Translations under genes and position numbers: made by a program
Assembly (NCBI GenBank): GCA_031216445.1
Contig: CM062205.1
Coordinates: 20,229,501-20,293,500, forward strand
DNA length: 64,000 nt
Origin: Lateolabrax maculatus
Lineage: Eukaryota; Chordata; Actinopteri; Acropomatiformes; Lateolabracidae
Reading direction: 5' to 3'
Part shown: positions 14,301-26,255 of the stretch, piece after piece
How positions within the stretch are numbered: the stretch's first letter is position 1
Layout: each line of letters opens with the position of its first letter
Notes under the pieces: model-generated
What the model was told of the DNA's origin: nothing
What the model saw: the letters and a program-made list of their open reading frames with translations, nothing else
The model's database searches: none

Positions 14301-17300
14301 GGACAAACTACGAGAGGACATCGCTCTGGAGAGGTGAGACATTTGACTTTTGTGAAATTTGTCATTGTATTTATAGTATATGATAGTAACATTTACAGGA
14401 ATAGTTTTCCAACATTTTGGGAAAATGCACGTTTGTCTTGCAGAGAATTAGCTGAGAAGATTGATACCACTCTCGTGTCTCTTTCTTAGAATATGAAGTT
14501 ATAGGCAGCAGCTGTTTAGCTTAGCACAAAGACTGGTGTTGCCATCATGTCTCTAATATGACTAAATAAAAAAGCTGCCTACCAGCACCTCTGAAGCTCA
14601 GTATTGTTGAATTTGGTACAAAAACTTAAGTGAAAAAAACAACAATTTATGGTTTTACAGGTGGTTATGTGCTGGACTATTTGCTGGCAGGGCGCAGTAA
14701 CTTTGCAGGTGCTTTGAGGGGCCAGTATAGTCCATCAGAACTGCTTGTTTGACAGTAAAATAGCTTTGGAAGTCTGCACCTTTCTTTTCTTCTGTCTGTG
14801 TCTGACCATCTCTGTAAAGTGCTGAAACTGACGATCCAACATTCACATACGCTTCACACAGTGATTGGTTCAGCTGTGCAAAGGTGAGAAAGGAGCCAGG
14901 ATTTGAACTTCTCTTGGATGGCTTGGATAACATGTATGAACCAGTTCTGATGGCGTATACCCCGGCCCTTAGAGGTGCTGATAGGCTGATTTTGTTGTGT
15001 TTCCGGTCCTTATTCTAAACTAAGCTTCAATCGGCTGCTAGTTATAGCTCTATTTTGAACGGACAGATATGACGTATCAATCTTATTACCTAACTCTCTG
15101 TGACGTAAATAAGGATATTTCACAAAATATCCAACTAATCCTTTAAAATAATCAAATATGCTAAAAGGGTAATTTGTTTTAAGAACCTTGACTGTTGCTG
15201 TAACAATCATTAAATAACCATGTACAGGAGGGAAATCGAGATCAGCTTCACCCAGAAAATCAAAGAAGTGGAAAATCGTTTCTCAGGTGATCAAGAATCT
15301 GTTGCAAAGCGTTTTCAGGCTGATGTTTTGAAACTTGAACATCACTACCAAAGTGAGCTGAAGGCCCTTTCTGAAAGTCATATTGAGCAGAAGCTCCGCT
15401 GGGAGGCTCAGATCCAGGAGGCCATCGAGAACGCTGAGGAACAAAGAAGAATGACGGCGGAGGCCACAGAGCAAGAAAGAGAGAGCCAGAATCAAGAGTG
15501 GACAAAAGAACGACATGAGCTAGAAAGTCTTCATAAAGCGGAGATGGAACAACTTGTGATGAAAAACCAGCAACTGCAAAATGAACTAGATGACTTCATC
15601 AGTAAGGCTCAGACCAAAGAGATAGAGCTCAGCAGGCAGCTGAATGACCTCCATAACCGGCTTCAAGGAAGCCTGGAAACCAAAGACAAGCTTCTTGCTC
15701 TGTCTGAGGAGAAGGCCCTTGAGACTGAGCTCCTGCTAAATCAGACAGTAGAAGATTTTAAACAGGAGAGGGATGAACTTCTGAGCTGCCAGTCAGAACT
15801 CGAGGAAAAATACAACGAGATGCTTTCCATTTCCGAGAGGCAGGTAACTGAGAGGATTGAACTGTTAACTGAGCGCGATGATTTGAAGATGAAGATTGAG
15901 GAGCTGGAGATGCTGCTTAAACAGGCATCAGTGGACTTTGAGCTTGAGAGGAAAGAGCTACAGGAACATTCATCTCTTCTAGAGAAAAAGTTAAAAGATA
16001 ATGTAGAGAATGACAGAGAAGAGCTTATAGCAGAAAGAGATGAGCTTAAAATCAGAATTAAAGAGCTAGAGATGGAACTCAATCAGGTTTTGTCTTTTGA
16101 GGAAAAGGCTAAGAAAGAAGAACTGAAAGAATCAAATGAAATAAACACTTTTATGGAGGAGCTGCTAAACACCAGGGAATGTGTTTCTTTCTCTGGTGGT
16201 GAACAGAAAACATGTTCGGCATCCCCTCAAATCTGTAACGATGTTATTCTTGCCGATTCCTCTAATCAGGAACCAGTCTGTTTGTCACCTTTTTTAGTTG
16301 AAGAAGAGGTTGATATAGAGACTATGACAGAGGCTGTCGATGCAGTGGAAGAAGGTCATGAAAATATCAAAAATGCTGATTATGAATTTGATGAAAAGGT
16401 CCCTGCTGCAAATGATGATCAAGGAGACAACATGCAGGAAATAAAGACAGATGCCACTGAAAACAAACATGAAAAGGCCAATGGTTTTGGGGAGGAATGC
16501 CACAATAAAGTTGTTGCGGTTCCAGAAGATTACCAAATTGGAAATTCAAGCCTTGAGGATGTCAGCTGTTGTTTGGGGATGGAAATTGGACATGAAGACC
16601 CCAAATCAACATCCTGTGATGGCCACAACCCAGGTTCCCCAGTTCCAGATGAAAACCATTCAGATATTGATTCCAAAAACGAAGCGGTTTCCCCAGAGAT
16701 GCCGTGCGAGGCGGCCTCATCCCTCGAGGCGTTTGAAGGTGTAGATGCGGATGAAGATGCAACAGATGGTGAAAATAAAGTAGCTCTTGAATCATGTGAG
16801 GAGAACAAACCTCAAGATGTGCCAGCTTTGGTCAATAAAAGCAGTTCCCATGAAGATGAGCCATGTCATGAGACTGCGGTTGATCCCTCAGTGCTGGAGG
16901 AGACAGGTGACCCCGATGAACTGTCTCTGGCGGATGCTGAGGTTAATTGTTTACCGAATAAGTCTTACGACCATAGTCAGGAAGTTGAACTTTTGTCAGA
17001 CTCAGACTGTGAATATTTAACCGCTGAAATAAAGGATGAATGTGCACATGATAGTCAGGAAACTCTGGATGAAGATGCTGATTGTGAGGACAGGGAATGT
17101 TCTCTCCTTAAACTACAGGCTTTGTATAACACTGCCAAGGAGGAGAACATCCTCCTACATGACAAAATTTCTCTGCTTCAACAGAAGAGTGAAATACTGG
17201 AGAATCTTCTGGCTCATAGCAACGAAAAGATCAAAACTGGCCACATAGTATTAGAGGACAACTATACCCTCAAAGTTAAAATTCTGCTTTTAATGGAGCA

Positions 17301-20300
17301 TGTGAAAGAGCTGGAGATAAAGGCCTTAAAGATGACAGATCTTCAGATAAAATATGAAGATTGCATGTGTGAAAACGCCAAACTGAAGGACCAAAACAGT
17401 GAACTTGAAAAGAGAGTTTGGAGCCTTGAAAGCAGGATGAATATTTTCCAGGATTTCCAAGGTCAGCAGATTGCACTAGTGGATGAGATATGCTGGGTGA
17501 GAGAAGAGAACAGTAAGCTCTCTGAGTTGTTCAGTGAATTGGAGAAGCAGAGTGAGATTCTTTTAGCCGTGCACCCAGTCGCCAGACAATCAGAGAGCCC
17601 CACGGAAGAGTCTCTCCTGGATCTGACCAGTCAGCTGGAGGTTAAAGTTCAGTCTGAGACTGATCTGGAGGGCAGCTGTGAGGTGTTTGAGAAGCACAAC
17701 ACCAAACTTCGCAAAGCCATCACAGAGCTGCAGGACAAGTCGCTGGCATTAAATGAAACAACACAGGCTCATAGGTAACGTGGAGAAAAACTAGGAACCC
17801 GTCCCTCCATGTCTCCTGTGGCTTCTCGTTGTGGTTCATCCCTTTGGTGCTTTCATTTTTTAAGATTCCTTCTTTGTCCTACCCGTGATTAGGTTCCTAA
17901 ACCCTTTGTGCGATGCAACAGATCTTGAACTCTTGTGCTGCTTTGATTCCTGTAGATCACCAGTGGAAAAGCAAAATAACAATACAAGCTCAATGTGTTC
18001 AAATTGTAGAATAAGATGTTTTTAGTATGTAGCAAGTGGCTTTCTTACCAATTCTGTCATGTAAAGGTTTACATTATCCCACTGAATTATAAGCTGTGAC
18101 ACATTTTTTGATTTTATTATAGCTTGTTGGAATGAATGAACAATGAAGTTTTTGTCTGTCTATAGATCTGAGGCCAGTCGCCTTTCTGAAGAAAACGTCA
18201 TACTCAGGCAAAAGCTTGCTGCGTTGAAGGAAGAGGACTTAAAAGAGGCCCAGCAAGAGTTGATGTAAGAAACAGCACATTCAGTTTGCAAATAATTGCC
18301 TCTGTTCAGTTTTTGTTGTCATGTAAACTGACATTTTCTTCTAACGTTTGATTTTAGACAAAAATTGGATCACCTAAAAAAAGGAAAGCTTGCAGCTCAA
18401 AAGGCAGCGGAGAATTTCAAGAAACAGGTACTGTAGTAACTTATTAAAACAAAAGTATACAGCCATGCTATCAGCTCTGTGAGGCTCTACTTCGGCACAG
18501 TGGTGCTTTGGTTTGCTATAACATGCTCACAACATGTTTTGCAGATTTAATGTTTACCGTGTTCAGCATTTCAGCTTAGCGTGTTATCATGCTGGCATTT
18601 GATTACGAGCACTAAACACAAAGTACAAATGAGGCTAATGAGTGTCAGTAGTGTGTTCATAAACAAAAGTAATTAACATTTTGTCCTGGTGATGGTGCTA
18701 GGGATCACCAAAGTTATTACAATTCATCCTGCGGGGGGCATAAAGGTCTGTGCCAAATTTCATGGCAATCCGTCCAATAGTTTTTTCATAATTTATTCCG
18801 TACCAAAGTGCTGGGCTGACTCACTGACCAACATTGCCATCCATAGAGCCATGCCACTGGCCTAGAGAAGTAATTCTGTCTTCACACAATTCACACACGA
18901 GTTATTCCTTCATTCAGAAGCAGTTAATGACATGTATTATCTCCTCCTCTGCAGATGTCAGAGCTGCGTGTGCGGAGCCAGCAACTCGAGGACGAGAATG
19001 GGATGCTGTCAGAGAAAAATGTCCAAAATATTGCTGATATGGAGAATCTACAGCAGCAGCTGGCAGAGTTGATAAAGGAAAACGAGAGGAGGGATGCGTT
19101 CCCTGTTGAAGATAAACACAAGGTAAACAGTACTTTATGACCGACTGATGGTCGCCATGGTGTCATTGTGGTCATAGCAGGTAGTTAATTGGTGGCTGTT
19201 TTGTGTTAGCTGGCAGTTTGTGTGTCTGCTCTGGAGGAATGAAATACTCAGCCGTCACAGCCACTCACATTCACCTGATCAAAGCGTGACATGGACACAA
19301 ATGATGAAGCATTAACACCACCTACTGTTTCCATGAAATAACTCAGTCAGTATAGGGCAAAACAACTTATGAATGATTATACCTTCAATAATGAAAAATG
19401 TAATCTCTGGCCTTAGAGCAGTTATGATCTGCTCAATTATTTTGTGTGATCATGCTTCAGCAGTTTATTGCAACTGTAGTGGTCTTCTGGTTCTCAGGCG
19501 GCCAAAGTCGAATCTGTGGAGAGTCAGCTCAGCCACCTGGTAGAGGAGCGGAGGAGTGTGGATAAGGAGACTCAGGGCCTCCGCAACCAGCTATCCAAAT
19601 CTCAAGAGAGGGTAAGAGTCTGCTGTAACTAAGAGAACCATCTTTATGTTAGATCATCAACGTCATATTTGTCAGTTCGGCTGAATTAGTGTTAAATTAA
19701 AATGTGTAAAAATGTAACAAATCAATTGCTGTGTAGCAGGCTTATTTCAAAGCACTTTACATTAGCATTCAGGTAGTTGAACAGATGTGTGAACTGGGTA
19801 GTCCTGGAATAAGTTACAGTGTTACTCGGGACCAAATCCTTTCCTTTCTCCACTCCAGGTCAAGACAGGGGATGAAAATCTTCAGGCTGTGAACCATCAA
19901 AGTGCTCGTCTTAAGTCAGACGTCCGTGTGTTGCAGCAGGAGAGGGATTCCTTCAAACACGAAGTTGCAGTGCTACACAAACAGCTGCAAAATGTCAATG
20001 ATAAAGTAAGATTTTTCACTCCGCAGAAGATTATTTGGCTTATTTTACAAGTGATCTTTTGAAAATGTTCAAATGTAGAGACAAGATGTGACCTTTGTCT
20101 CTGTTCGTCACAGAACCATGTTTTGGAGATGGCCTTGCACTCGAGTGGTCTCCAGCACCAGAGCAAGAAGCTGTACAGAGATGAGATGTCTCGGCTGATG
20201 GAGCAGGATCAGCAGCTCCTGACGCAGGAAAACGAGAGGCTTCAGGCAGAAGTTCACAACATCCAAGGAGACCTGGTGCAGTCCAGAGAGAGGGTGAGCT

Positions 20301-23300
20301 GAGGACTACAGCAAACTGAAATGAACTTTAAAAACCCACAGTCATATTCTCTCTCTTTCTCTGTCACCAATCTATAAGCATTTTATTTTATGTCTGCAGG
20401 TCCGTCAGCTCGACGCTACCATCCTGTCCCTGAAGCAGCACAAACAGCAGAGTCAGTCCTCCCTGGTGAAGGCCTTGGAACAGGAGAACGCCTCTCTGAA
20501 GCAGGAGCTCGAGGCGCAAAAGGAGCTCACCAAGGTATAAACTGCATAAATCTAACCAGATAACCCTTGTTCACTTTGTCCTAACATGTTGATTATGTGG
20601 CGTCTGCTTTGAATCTTATTACATGTGCTTTGGTTTCAGGGCTGTGAAGCAGGACAGGGACACTCAGAGCTGGAGAGCCTTCAACAGGAAAACGAGGTGC
20701 TCAGGACCCAAATGGCTCGACTATCTACACAGCTGCTAGAGGTAGGTCGTGATACCAACCATTCTGCTCTCATTTTAGCAGTTATACGATAAAATGTATT
20801 GATTTACACTTCTGTTATTTAAACTGGGTATTTCCCTAGTTTATTACTTATGCTTTGCCTTTATTTTTTATGCTTGCCTTGAACCTAACACAATTAATTT
20901 ATTGTAAAATATAAAACAACCTCATACTGTGTATATATTTCTCTTCCAACTGTGACTGTCTTCTCTTACGTATTTTTCTACTTTGTCCAGACATTTCAGG
21001 CTCAGTTGGTCGGACTTCTGCCTCCATCACCTCACAGGATGCCCCGCGGACAGCATCGTGCCGAAGATCCGGACAACATGCAGGTACAGTAAAACCTGAA
21101 CCTTCCCCAAAAGCAGACTAGGGCAAATATAAACATGTATTTTGAAATACATGAGTTAAATGAGAGCTGCATGTCTACATTCTACTGTAGTTGGCTTCCA
21201 AATTAAATAATCAATTAAAGGATAAACAAATTAAGAGCTCTTAATCCAGCTAAATTTTTCTTGTGTCTGCTTTGAAATTTAACACAGAGCAAAAAACCTG
21301 AGCAGTTTTAGTACCTGAAGATTTAGTGCCATTGCATCATTGCACGGTTTGGTATTACATTCATCTACTGCCATTTTTCTCACTGTCATCTTTTTCTTTA
21401 TAGCCATCTGTTATCATAAATGTACGATTAAAGGCTATAAGACAGGAACTCTGAGCTACATCTCATGTTGTAAATGTGTTGGGATATAATGGGAGTAAAA
21501 TGAAAATGCACCCATTGTATTTCTTTCACTCTTTCTGTCACTTTATGTGTAGAAAGTGTGCCCACTCAAATAAATCACTCAATTCAGGTGCTGGGAAATT
21601 TATTTTATGTTTGTGAGTTTGCTTTGTAGCAAGAAAATTCAAAGAAAATAAATAAATCTCTAAAATTTTCTGCATCAAAGAGAATATTAATAACAATAAC
21701 AAATTGCTTTAAAAGAGTGCCGTTTCTCAGACACCTGAGCTGAGTGTGATAACCCTCATTCATTTTTATTTTCCTTTACCTTTTTGTTTGAACGCTGGGT
21801 TTGCTCCTTGTTTTGGTGCTTGTCACAGATCCCTCTCAGCACCTGTCTGTCCTTATCTCCTCGTGTTGTTTGAGTAGTATTTACTTTTTGGGTTTGGTAT
21901 TTAGTCTGTGGTGCCTGTGTGTTTCTTTCATCTTGTTCCTGAACTCACCGTCTGTATTTAATTTTCCATCTCGGGACTGAAGTAGCTGCAGTGGTGTGAT
22001 CATCGGGGTGTGGTCCTGGTGGCTGCTTTTCCATTTGTCACCTTCTGTCAGTCATATTGCACAAACCTCCGTCTCTCCCCAAACAGATAGATGTTGTCAT
22101 CCATTAGTGTGTCTTTATAGCATCTGACGTTTTGTTGTGTCACTTTTATCTGCAGAATGACACTAAGAGTTATCACGAGGTCACTATGAATGCAGTGAAG
22201 GAAAAGAGGATTTTCTTTGTATTTATTCATATGATTATTGATTTATTTATTTATGTAATATTGAACACAGGTTTACATATGTAATGGCCATACAAACCTG
22301 TGTGAAGGCCTGTGTGGGTTGTCAGGACTAGCGGAGAGGGTAGAGCCGTGGTGAAGTGTACCTGCCTTTTCTCTCCAGGGGGCGATGCCGGAGCAGCGGG
22401 CGGCTCACGCAGACAGCTACCGGCGGATCGGTGGATTGTAACACCAGCGTCTTTCCCTGCTCTTCACTTTAACCTCCAAGACTGCTCTCCTCTGTCCTGC
22501 TCTTCCTTTGATTGTGGCACGTGATGCCATCCTTTCTGCATCCTTATAGGAGATTGTGAACAAATGTGGTGCCTGATTCAAAAGGCACAAATGTGTAACT
22601 GTATTTCCCTGCTGCTAGGCGGCAGGAAAACACAGAAAAGGCTCCTGAGGTTTTTCCCAATGGGATTTTGATTAAATAATTACATTACCATTGAAAATTT
22701 AAAAATGTAAAGTTTGTCAGACATGACATATCAAATTTACCATCTAGAAACACAGAGTTTCTTTGCAGACGTTGACTTTTGTACGGGCTTTTTTGTGCTC
22801 TGTGCATTAAAAGCATTTTGTAGTTTAAATACAGGGAATCTTTTTAACGCAGGGTATGTTTTCTGGGAATGTTCTGTTGTGCACTCGTACCATCTACTTT
22901 TGTCTGAAACAGGGTATATACATCCTCAGAGGCTAAATCTTGTGCGACAGCTTGCCTTATGATCATCAAGGAGTGTTAAGTTGAGGCAAAATTTGTGCCT
23001 AACAGCTTTCTGAGCCTTTTCTAACAATCAAGCAAATTCTACCTGTAATTATCAGGTGATGTTTCTGTCTACGTCCAGTCAGGGTTTAAAGATATTTCTC
23101 AACGAAGGTTCTACGTTTTCACTGTTTGTCTTTTGTTGTTTATGCCTGTATTTCCTATTTGACACTACACATTAGTTGAATCTTTCTTCAAGCTACCTGT
23201 TTGTGTTCTGGGACTCTGTGTGGCGGTTTATGTTGCTGCTGCTGCACAACCAAAGCGAATCACATCTTTCTGGCTTATGTGTTTTTTTTTTTTTTCCTCT

Positions 23301-25043
23301 AAACAAGGATTTTTCAAACACATCACACAACTTTGAATGTTTATCTGATATTTATTATTAGAAAATGAACCAAATCATTGTTTGTCCCAGTAGTGAATCA
23401 CTATATCTATTAATGTCATATCTGTGTTTTGTGTCGGTTTTGAGTCATTTAGTGAGTCTCCTTTTTATGCACCATGTATTGGCTCAAATGTATTTTATTT
23501 ATTATTTTGTTATTTATTTTAATAGGATCATGTTAGGGTTTATATTATTTATGCATTAAATTATTTTTTGTAGAAGTATCTGGAATACAAGGCATAATTT
23601 TATACCTATTTATATTTTATTTATTTTTTTAGTGATTGTCCTCCTTAGAAATGTACCAGAAATCATTTAATGCTGAAAATCGTTATAAAATAAAGCATCA
23701 AGCTCATTAAAATGTGGTGTGTGTGTTTGATTTTTCACACTCAGGTTTTTCAGTTTACACCAGCTCAAAGGGAAGAAATTAAAATTTCATCCTTATTTTA
23801 TTGCATTTGCAGCAGTTTGTTGACATCCCTCACTGTCTTCTCACCAGGATGAAAGGGAGAGGAAGATGAAGAATATGGAGGAGCGTATGAGGGAAATTGA
23901 ACTGTCGCTGCATAACGTCAAACTGCTGCTCAAAGAGAAGGTTGTTCAGCTGAAAGATCAGGTCAGTTCAAAAAGCTAATTTTCATCGAATAATTCAGTG
24001 TTGACTCTTCAGGAAAATACATTGTTGTCAAAGACAAATCATAAGTAAGATTTTTAATTACTTTAAAGGTAATTAAAACATTTATGTAAGACATTTCAAC
24101 ATAACTTTTAAAGGCATTTTTAAATTGAAAAATATTTTTTGAATTCCCACAAACTGTCATTAGACACAACAAATGATGAAATCATCCTTAGCAAACACAT
24201 AAGATATTATCAAAAAAGGACTTCTTTTGTACGTCAAGGTTTCCTCATTCAAATATTTTTTTAAATAAACTAATTTGGCATGTGAACGTTAGTTGCATTT
24301 TTGTCCAAGCTGAATTGTATACTATTGAATAATTTCATTTTAAAACAAAATGGATAATCACAACATAAAAAATGCAGTTCAACCTATTAGAACAAGTATA
24401 TACAATAACACAAAATCATTGAATAAAGAAGAATGAATGACTGAGACTCGTGTTTTCTCCTTCGTTACGGAAAGCACGTACATATTTTGCAGCTAAGACA
24501 TCTACAAGGCTACAAGCATCCCTTAATGTGTTTATTAGAGATTGTGTGTGTACTGAGCGGGACATTTCCCAGTTAAAAAATAAACTATGTAATGGTGACA
24601 CTGTTTCTAAATCACAGCCGACATATCTTTGGCCTCTGTGCTGCAATATCTCTGCTACATATCAGCCGACATACAGTATATGTTATAATACCAATATATC
24701 TCGACAGGCTCATACAGGCTGATAATATTGGTCCAATTCATCATTCTGGCTCTCGTACCCGACATCAAATGAGATTAATTATGGAATTATCAAAGCCATA
24801 ATCATTTATTCTGTCTGATGTTTCTAGCTGCACAAGAATGGCAAAGCAGACGTGTTGATCAAAGACCTGTACGTGGAGAACGCCCAGCTGCTGAAAGCTC
24901 TGGAGATGACCGAGCAGCGGCAGAAGATCGCAGAGAAGAAGAACTACCTACTGGAAGAGAAGATCTCCAGCCTGAACAAGATAGTGCGCGACCTAAACCC
25001 CTCGCCCCTTCCGTCACTACCTTACCACTATAAGTGCTCGTAA
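4961..25043 (+). CDS. NIN: Ninein, centrosomal microtubule-anchoring protein (27 coding exons)
   Basis: Ninein sits on subdistal appendages of the mother centriole and anchors microtubule minus ends; it is a long coiled-coil protein with an N-terminal EF-hand region. The spliced frame sums to 7026 nt, or 2341 residues; human ninein is about 2090. The start is the first ATG of the second exon, giving MDDTQEQDHYEERLKEVFDSF, as in vertebrate ninein. Diagnostic blocks are the EF-hand loop at residues 22-33, the STPYRQLKRH and STIGMRLFSTLDDG blocks, and a long Glu/Leu-rich coiled coil. The very conserved C-terminus KDLYVENAQLLKALEMTEQR separates ninein from ninein-like. All introns are GT/AG and every phase closes. 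The extra length compared with human lies mostly in an acidic insert in the 2547-nt exon. The human neighbour order (NIN, SAV1, ATL1, MAP4K5) is kept. Confidence 0.97.
7813..7882 (+). ncRNA. Pre-miRNA-like hairpin in NIN intron 4 (candidate only)
   Basis: Arms 7813-7836 and 7859-7882 pair over 24 positions with a single G-U wobble when read on the NIN sense strand (it would be a C-A mismatch on the other strand). Pairing continues inward through 7843/7852 with one G-G mismatch and one wobble, giving about 31 positions and an 8-nt loop at 7844-7851. Size and shape fit a microRNA precursor, but a decayed inverted-repeat transposon would look the same. I do not recognise it as a known microRNA. 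Confidence 0.4.
8223..8535. mobile_element. Dispersed repeat family A, copy 1 (non-autonomous)
   Basis: The stretch begins AGGGCTG and ends CAGCCCT, so its termini are inverted. The interior is AT-rich with ATCGAT/GATTAATTGATTATT motifs. Related sequence recurs at about 10104-10330, 36870-37118, 47087-47373, 50454-50585 and 51813-51975. It lies in NIN intron 4. It resembles an abundant teleost interspersed repeat whose library name I cannot give. Confidence 0.65.
10104..10330. mobile_element. Dispersed repeat family A, copy 2
   Basis: It starts GGCTGCAACTA and ends TTGCAGCCCT, with TCATCGATTAATTTG and GATTATCAAAATAG inside. It is shorter than copy 1 and lies in the NIN intron between the 9821 and 10454 exons. 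Confidence 0.65.
11564..14333 (+). CDS. NIN: NIN first coiled-coil block
   Basis: Exons at 11564-11704, 11831-12005, 12100-12210, 12443-12532, 12666-12801, 12973-13094 and 13210-14333. The start of the block is RADRELREKEKIRSDLEKAE, followed by heptad-rich sequence. The FGELDPSSADFFLQEER motif in the 12443 exon is a strong ninein landmark. The 1124-nt exon at 13210 is an almost unbroken Glu/Gln/Arg/Leu coiled coil with repeated QWERERAQLQE-like units, suggesting internal duplication of coiled-coil segments. It ends in phase 2 and splices to the next large exon. Confidence 0.95.
14396..15144. mobile_element. Foldback (long inverted repeat) element filling NIN intron 16
   Basis: The two ends are imperfect inverted copies of each other. 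The left arm (about 14396-14560, with AATTAGCTGAGAAGATTGAT and GTTTAGCTTAG) matches the reverse complement of the right arm (about 14985-15144, with TATCAATCTTATTACCTAAC and CTAAGCTT). The middle of roughly 420 bp has no coding capacity I recognise. This is a MITE-like, non-autonomous element, and it makes up most of the 894-bp intron between two large coding exons. Confidence 0.7.
15228..17774 (+). CDS. NIN: NIN giant coiled-coil exon with acidic insert
   Basis: This single exon of 2547 nt (exactly 849 codons, phase 2 on both sides) encodes residues about 1014-1863. The acceptor TGTACAG|GAGG and donor CATAG|GTAACG are clear. Residues from about 15228-16140 and 17100-17774 are coiled coil. 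The middle, about 16150-17100, is a roughly 315-residue acidic stretch rich in Asp, Glu, Ser, Asn and Cys with few heptads, probably disordered. Skipping the exon would keep frame. The equivalent large exon of mammalian NIN is reported to be alternatively spliced during neural differentiation. Confidence 0.93.
18166..21083 (+). CDS. NIN: NIN C-terminal coiled-coil exons
   Basis: Exons at 18166-18264, 18358-18427, 18955-19122, 19498-19611, 19859-20005, 20114-20293, 20400-20534, 20640-20741 and 20991-21083. From the third on all are phase 0 and multiples of three (168, 114, 147, 180, 135, 102, 93 nt), so many could be skipped without frame loss. They encode leucine-rich coiled coil, with LTQENERLQAEVHNIQGDL in the 20114 exon matching human ninein. 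The last exon changes character to a Pro/Arg/His-rich linker (LLPPSPHRMPRGQHRAEDP). Confidence 0.93.
18480..18860. mobile_element. Dispersed repeat family B, copy 1
   Basis: It contains GCACTAAACACAAAG, GGGATCACCAAAGTTATTAC and AAATTTCATGGCAATCCGTCC, then a ...GACCAACATTGCCATCC end. The same ordered motifs appear at 39175-39540 and in part at 40790-40905. It lies in the NIN intron before the 18955 exon. Confidence 0.65.
22379..23694 (+). CDS. NIN: Candidate alternative 3'-terminal exon of NIN
   Basis: In the 2.8-kb intron after the 20991-21083 exon, a good acceptor (TTTTCTCTCCAG) is followed in the correct phase (0) by 20 codons and a TAA stop at 22439-22441 (GAMPEQRAAHADSYRRIGGL). About 1.25 kb of AT-rich sequence follows, ending in AATAAA at 23689-23694 and a GU-rich run (about 23713-23732). 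This is the layout of a composite terminal exon with 3' UTR. Use of it would give a ninein lacking the conserved final 109 residues. It is inferred from sequence only. Confidence 0.5.
23689..23694 (+). terminator. Poly(A) signal AATAAA of the candidate short NIN isoform
   Basis: AATAAA is followed about 20 nt later by a GTGGTGTGTGTGTTTG run, a typical cleavage and polyadenylation arrangement inside a NIN intron. Confidence 0.55.
23848..25043 (+). CDS. NIN: NIN last two coding exons (conserved C-terminus)
   Basis: Exons at 23848-23961 (114 nt, phase 0) and 24828-25043. The first gives a charged coiled coil ending LLLKEKVVQLKDQ. The last gives LHKNGKADVLIKDLYVENAQ and then 51 more residues to the TAA stop at 25041-25043. 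The KDLYVENAQLLKALE and KKNYLLEEKISSL blocks are nearly identical to mammalian ninein. Confidence 0.96.
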
Positions 25044-25853
25044 CGTGTAACACCTAAAGCGCCTACAGGCACTTGGGCCATTTAAAACAACCATAAACTG
25101 CACTGTTTGATTACTGAAAAATCTTTTAAAATATGTCAAAATACCCTTCTGCAGCAGATTAAGCCAAATGCACAAGAAAAAGGTATTTTTCCGTTGCATG
25201 TTTTATCTTTTTAAAGCCTAAATTTTACTGTGTTAAATATGCAGTATTTCTATTTGCTTGTTTTATTCCAAGCTTATGTTGTGTTGGACCTAATCAAGAA
25301 ACAAATGTGATGTTAGACTGTAAAGAAAACTATTTTCAGTAATTTATCATTTTTAAATATTTTTCAAAGCTGTAGCTGTTACTAGTGAATAAGTTAATAT
25401 TTTACCATGACACTATATTTCTCTGTCGAGAGAGAAAAGCAATACTGAAGTGCACTTCTTCTGTAAGTGTTCTTCTGTCTGTGTTGTCAAAGAGATTAAT
25501 TGCGTTAATCTGTCTATCCTTTCCTTCTCTAGCCCTTATGTAAAGAAACAAACCTGTCTGTAGTGAAATCATGCAAACAGAGAAGTCAATAATCTGGTGA
25601 CCTTTTCCAGGTATTTACTTTCATGTAACACTACCTGAAGTTACATTCACTTTGAATGAATTTCAAGTGTCAATAATTGCTATTTAAATACACCTGATCA
25701 AAATACTATCTCCTGTTGCAATATGTAAAGTTTTATATGTGAAACTGTGCCATAATGAATGTTTTTGATTCAAATGAAGGAACTTGAGTTTGTGATGGCT
25801 GCAGCATGTGCACTAAAGATGAAAACAGGGTTGTGTTCTGTGTTACAGGTAGA

Positions 25854-25859
25854 AATAAA
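25854..25859 (+). terminator. NIN: Possible poly(A) signal of full-length NIN
   Basis: AATAAA lies 811 nt after the stop and is followed by a TG/T-rich stretch. A second AATAAA occurs near 26030. Either would end NIN a few hundred bases before the SAV1 promoter; the choice cannot be made from sequence. Confidence 0.45.
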
Positions 25860-26221
25860 ATACATGAATTGTGTTTGGTTTGATTTTCTTACTGGATTAA
25901 CTTGTCTGTGCTGCTGTTTGGAGATTATTCTCAGTGCCGTGCAGGTTTTATCAGTTACAAAATAGTTCAGAATGAGCTTCACCTCAACTAACAACAACAG
26001 TAAAATCCTGCTTTTACATTAATGCACGAGTAATAAAAATATAATATATAGTATAAACAGTCACGCAGCTTTGAGTACTTCTAATACTTTGAGCTCTTTT
26101 TTCTGATTATACTTACATACTTTTACTATAAAATTAAAATTTAACCTTTACAATAGTAAATACAAAATAAGTTTAAAGTAGTAGTAAGAAATATCTTTTT
26201 ACATATGCATGCATATGTGTG

Positions 26222-26222
26222 T

Positions 26223-26255
<33 letters not shown>

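Noticed and set aside
15741..16082. 113-codon minus-strand ORF rich in Ser
   Set aside because: It is the antisense shadow of the Glu/Leu coiled-coil frame of NIN.
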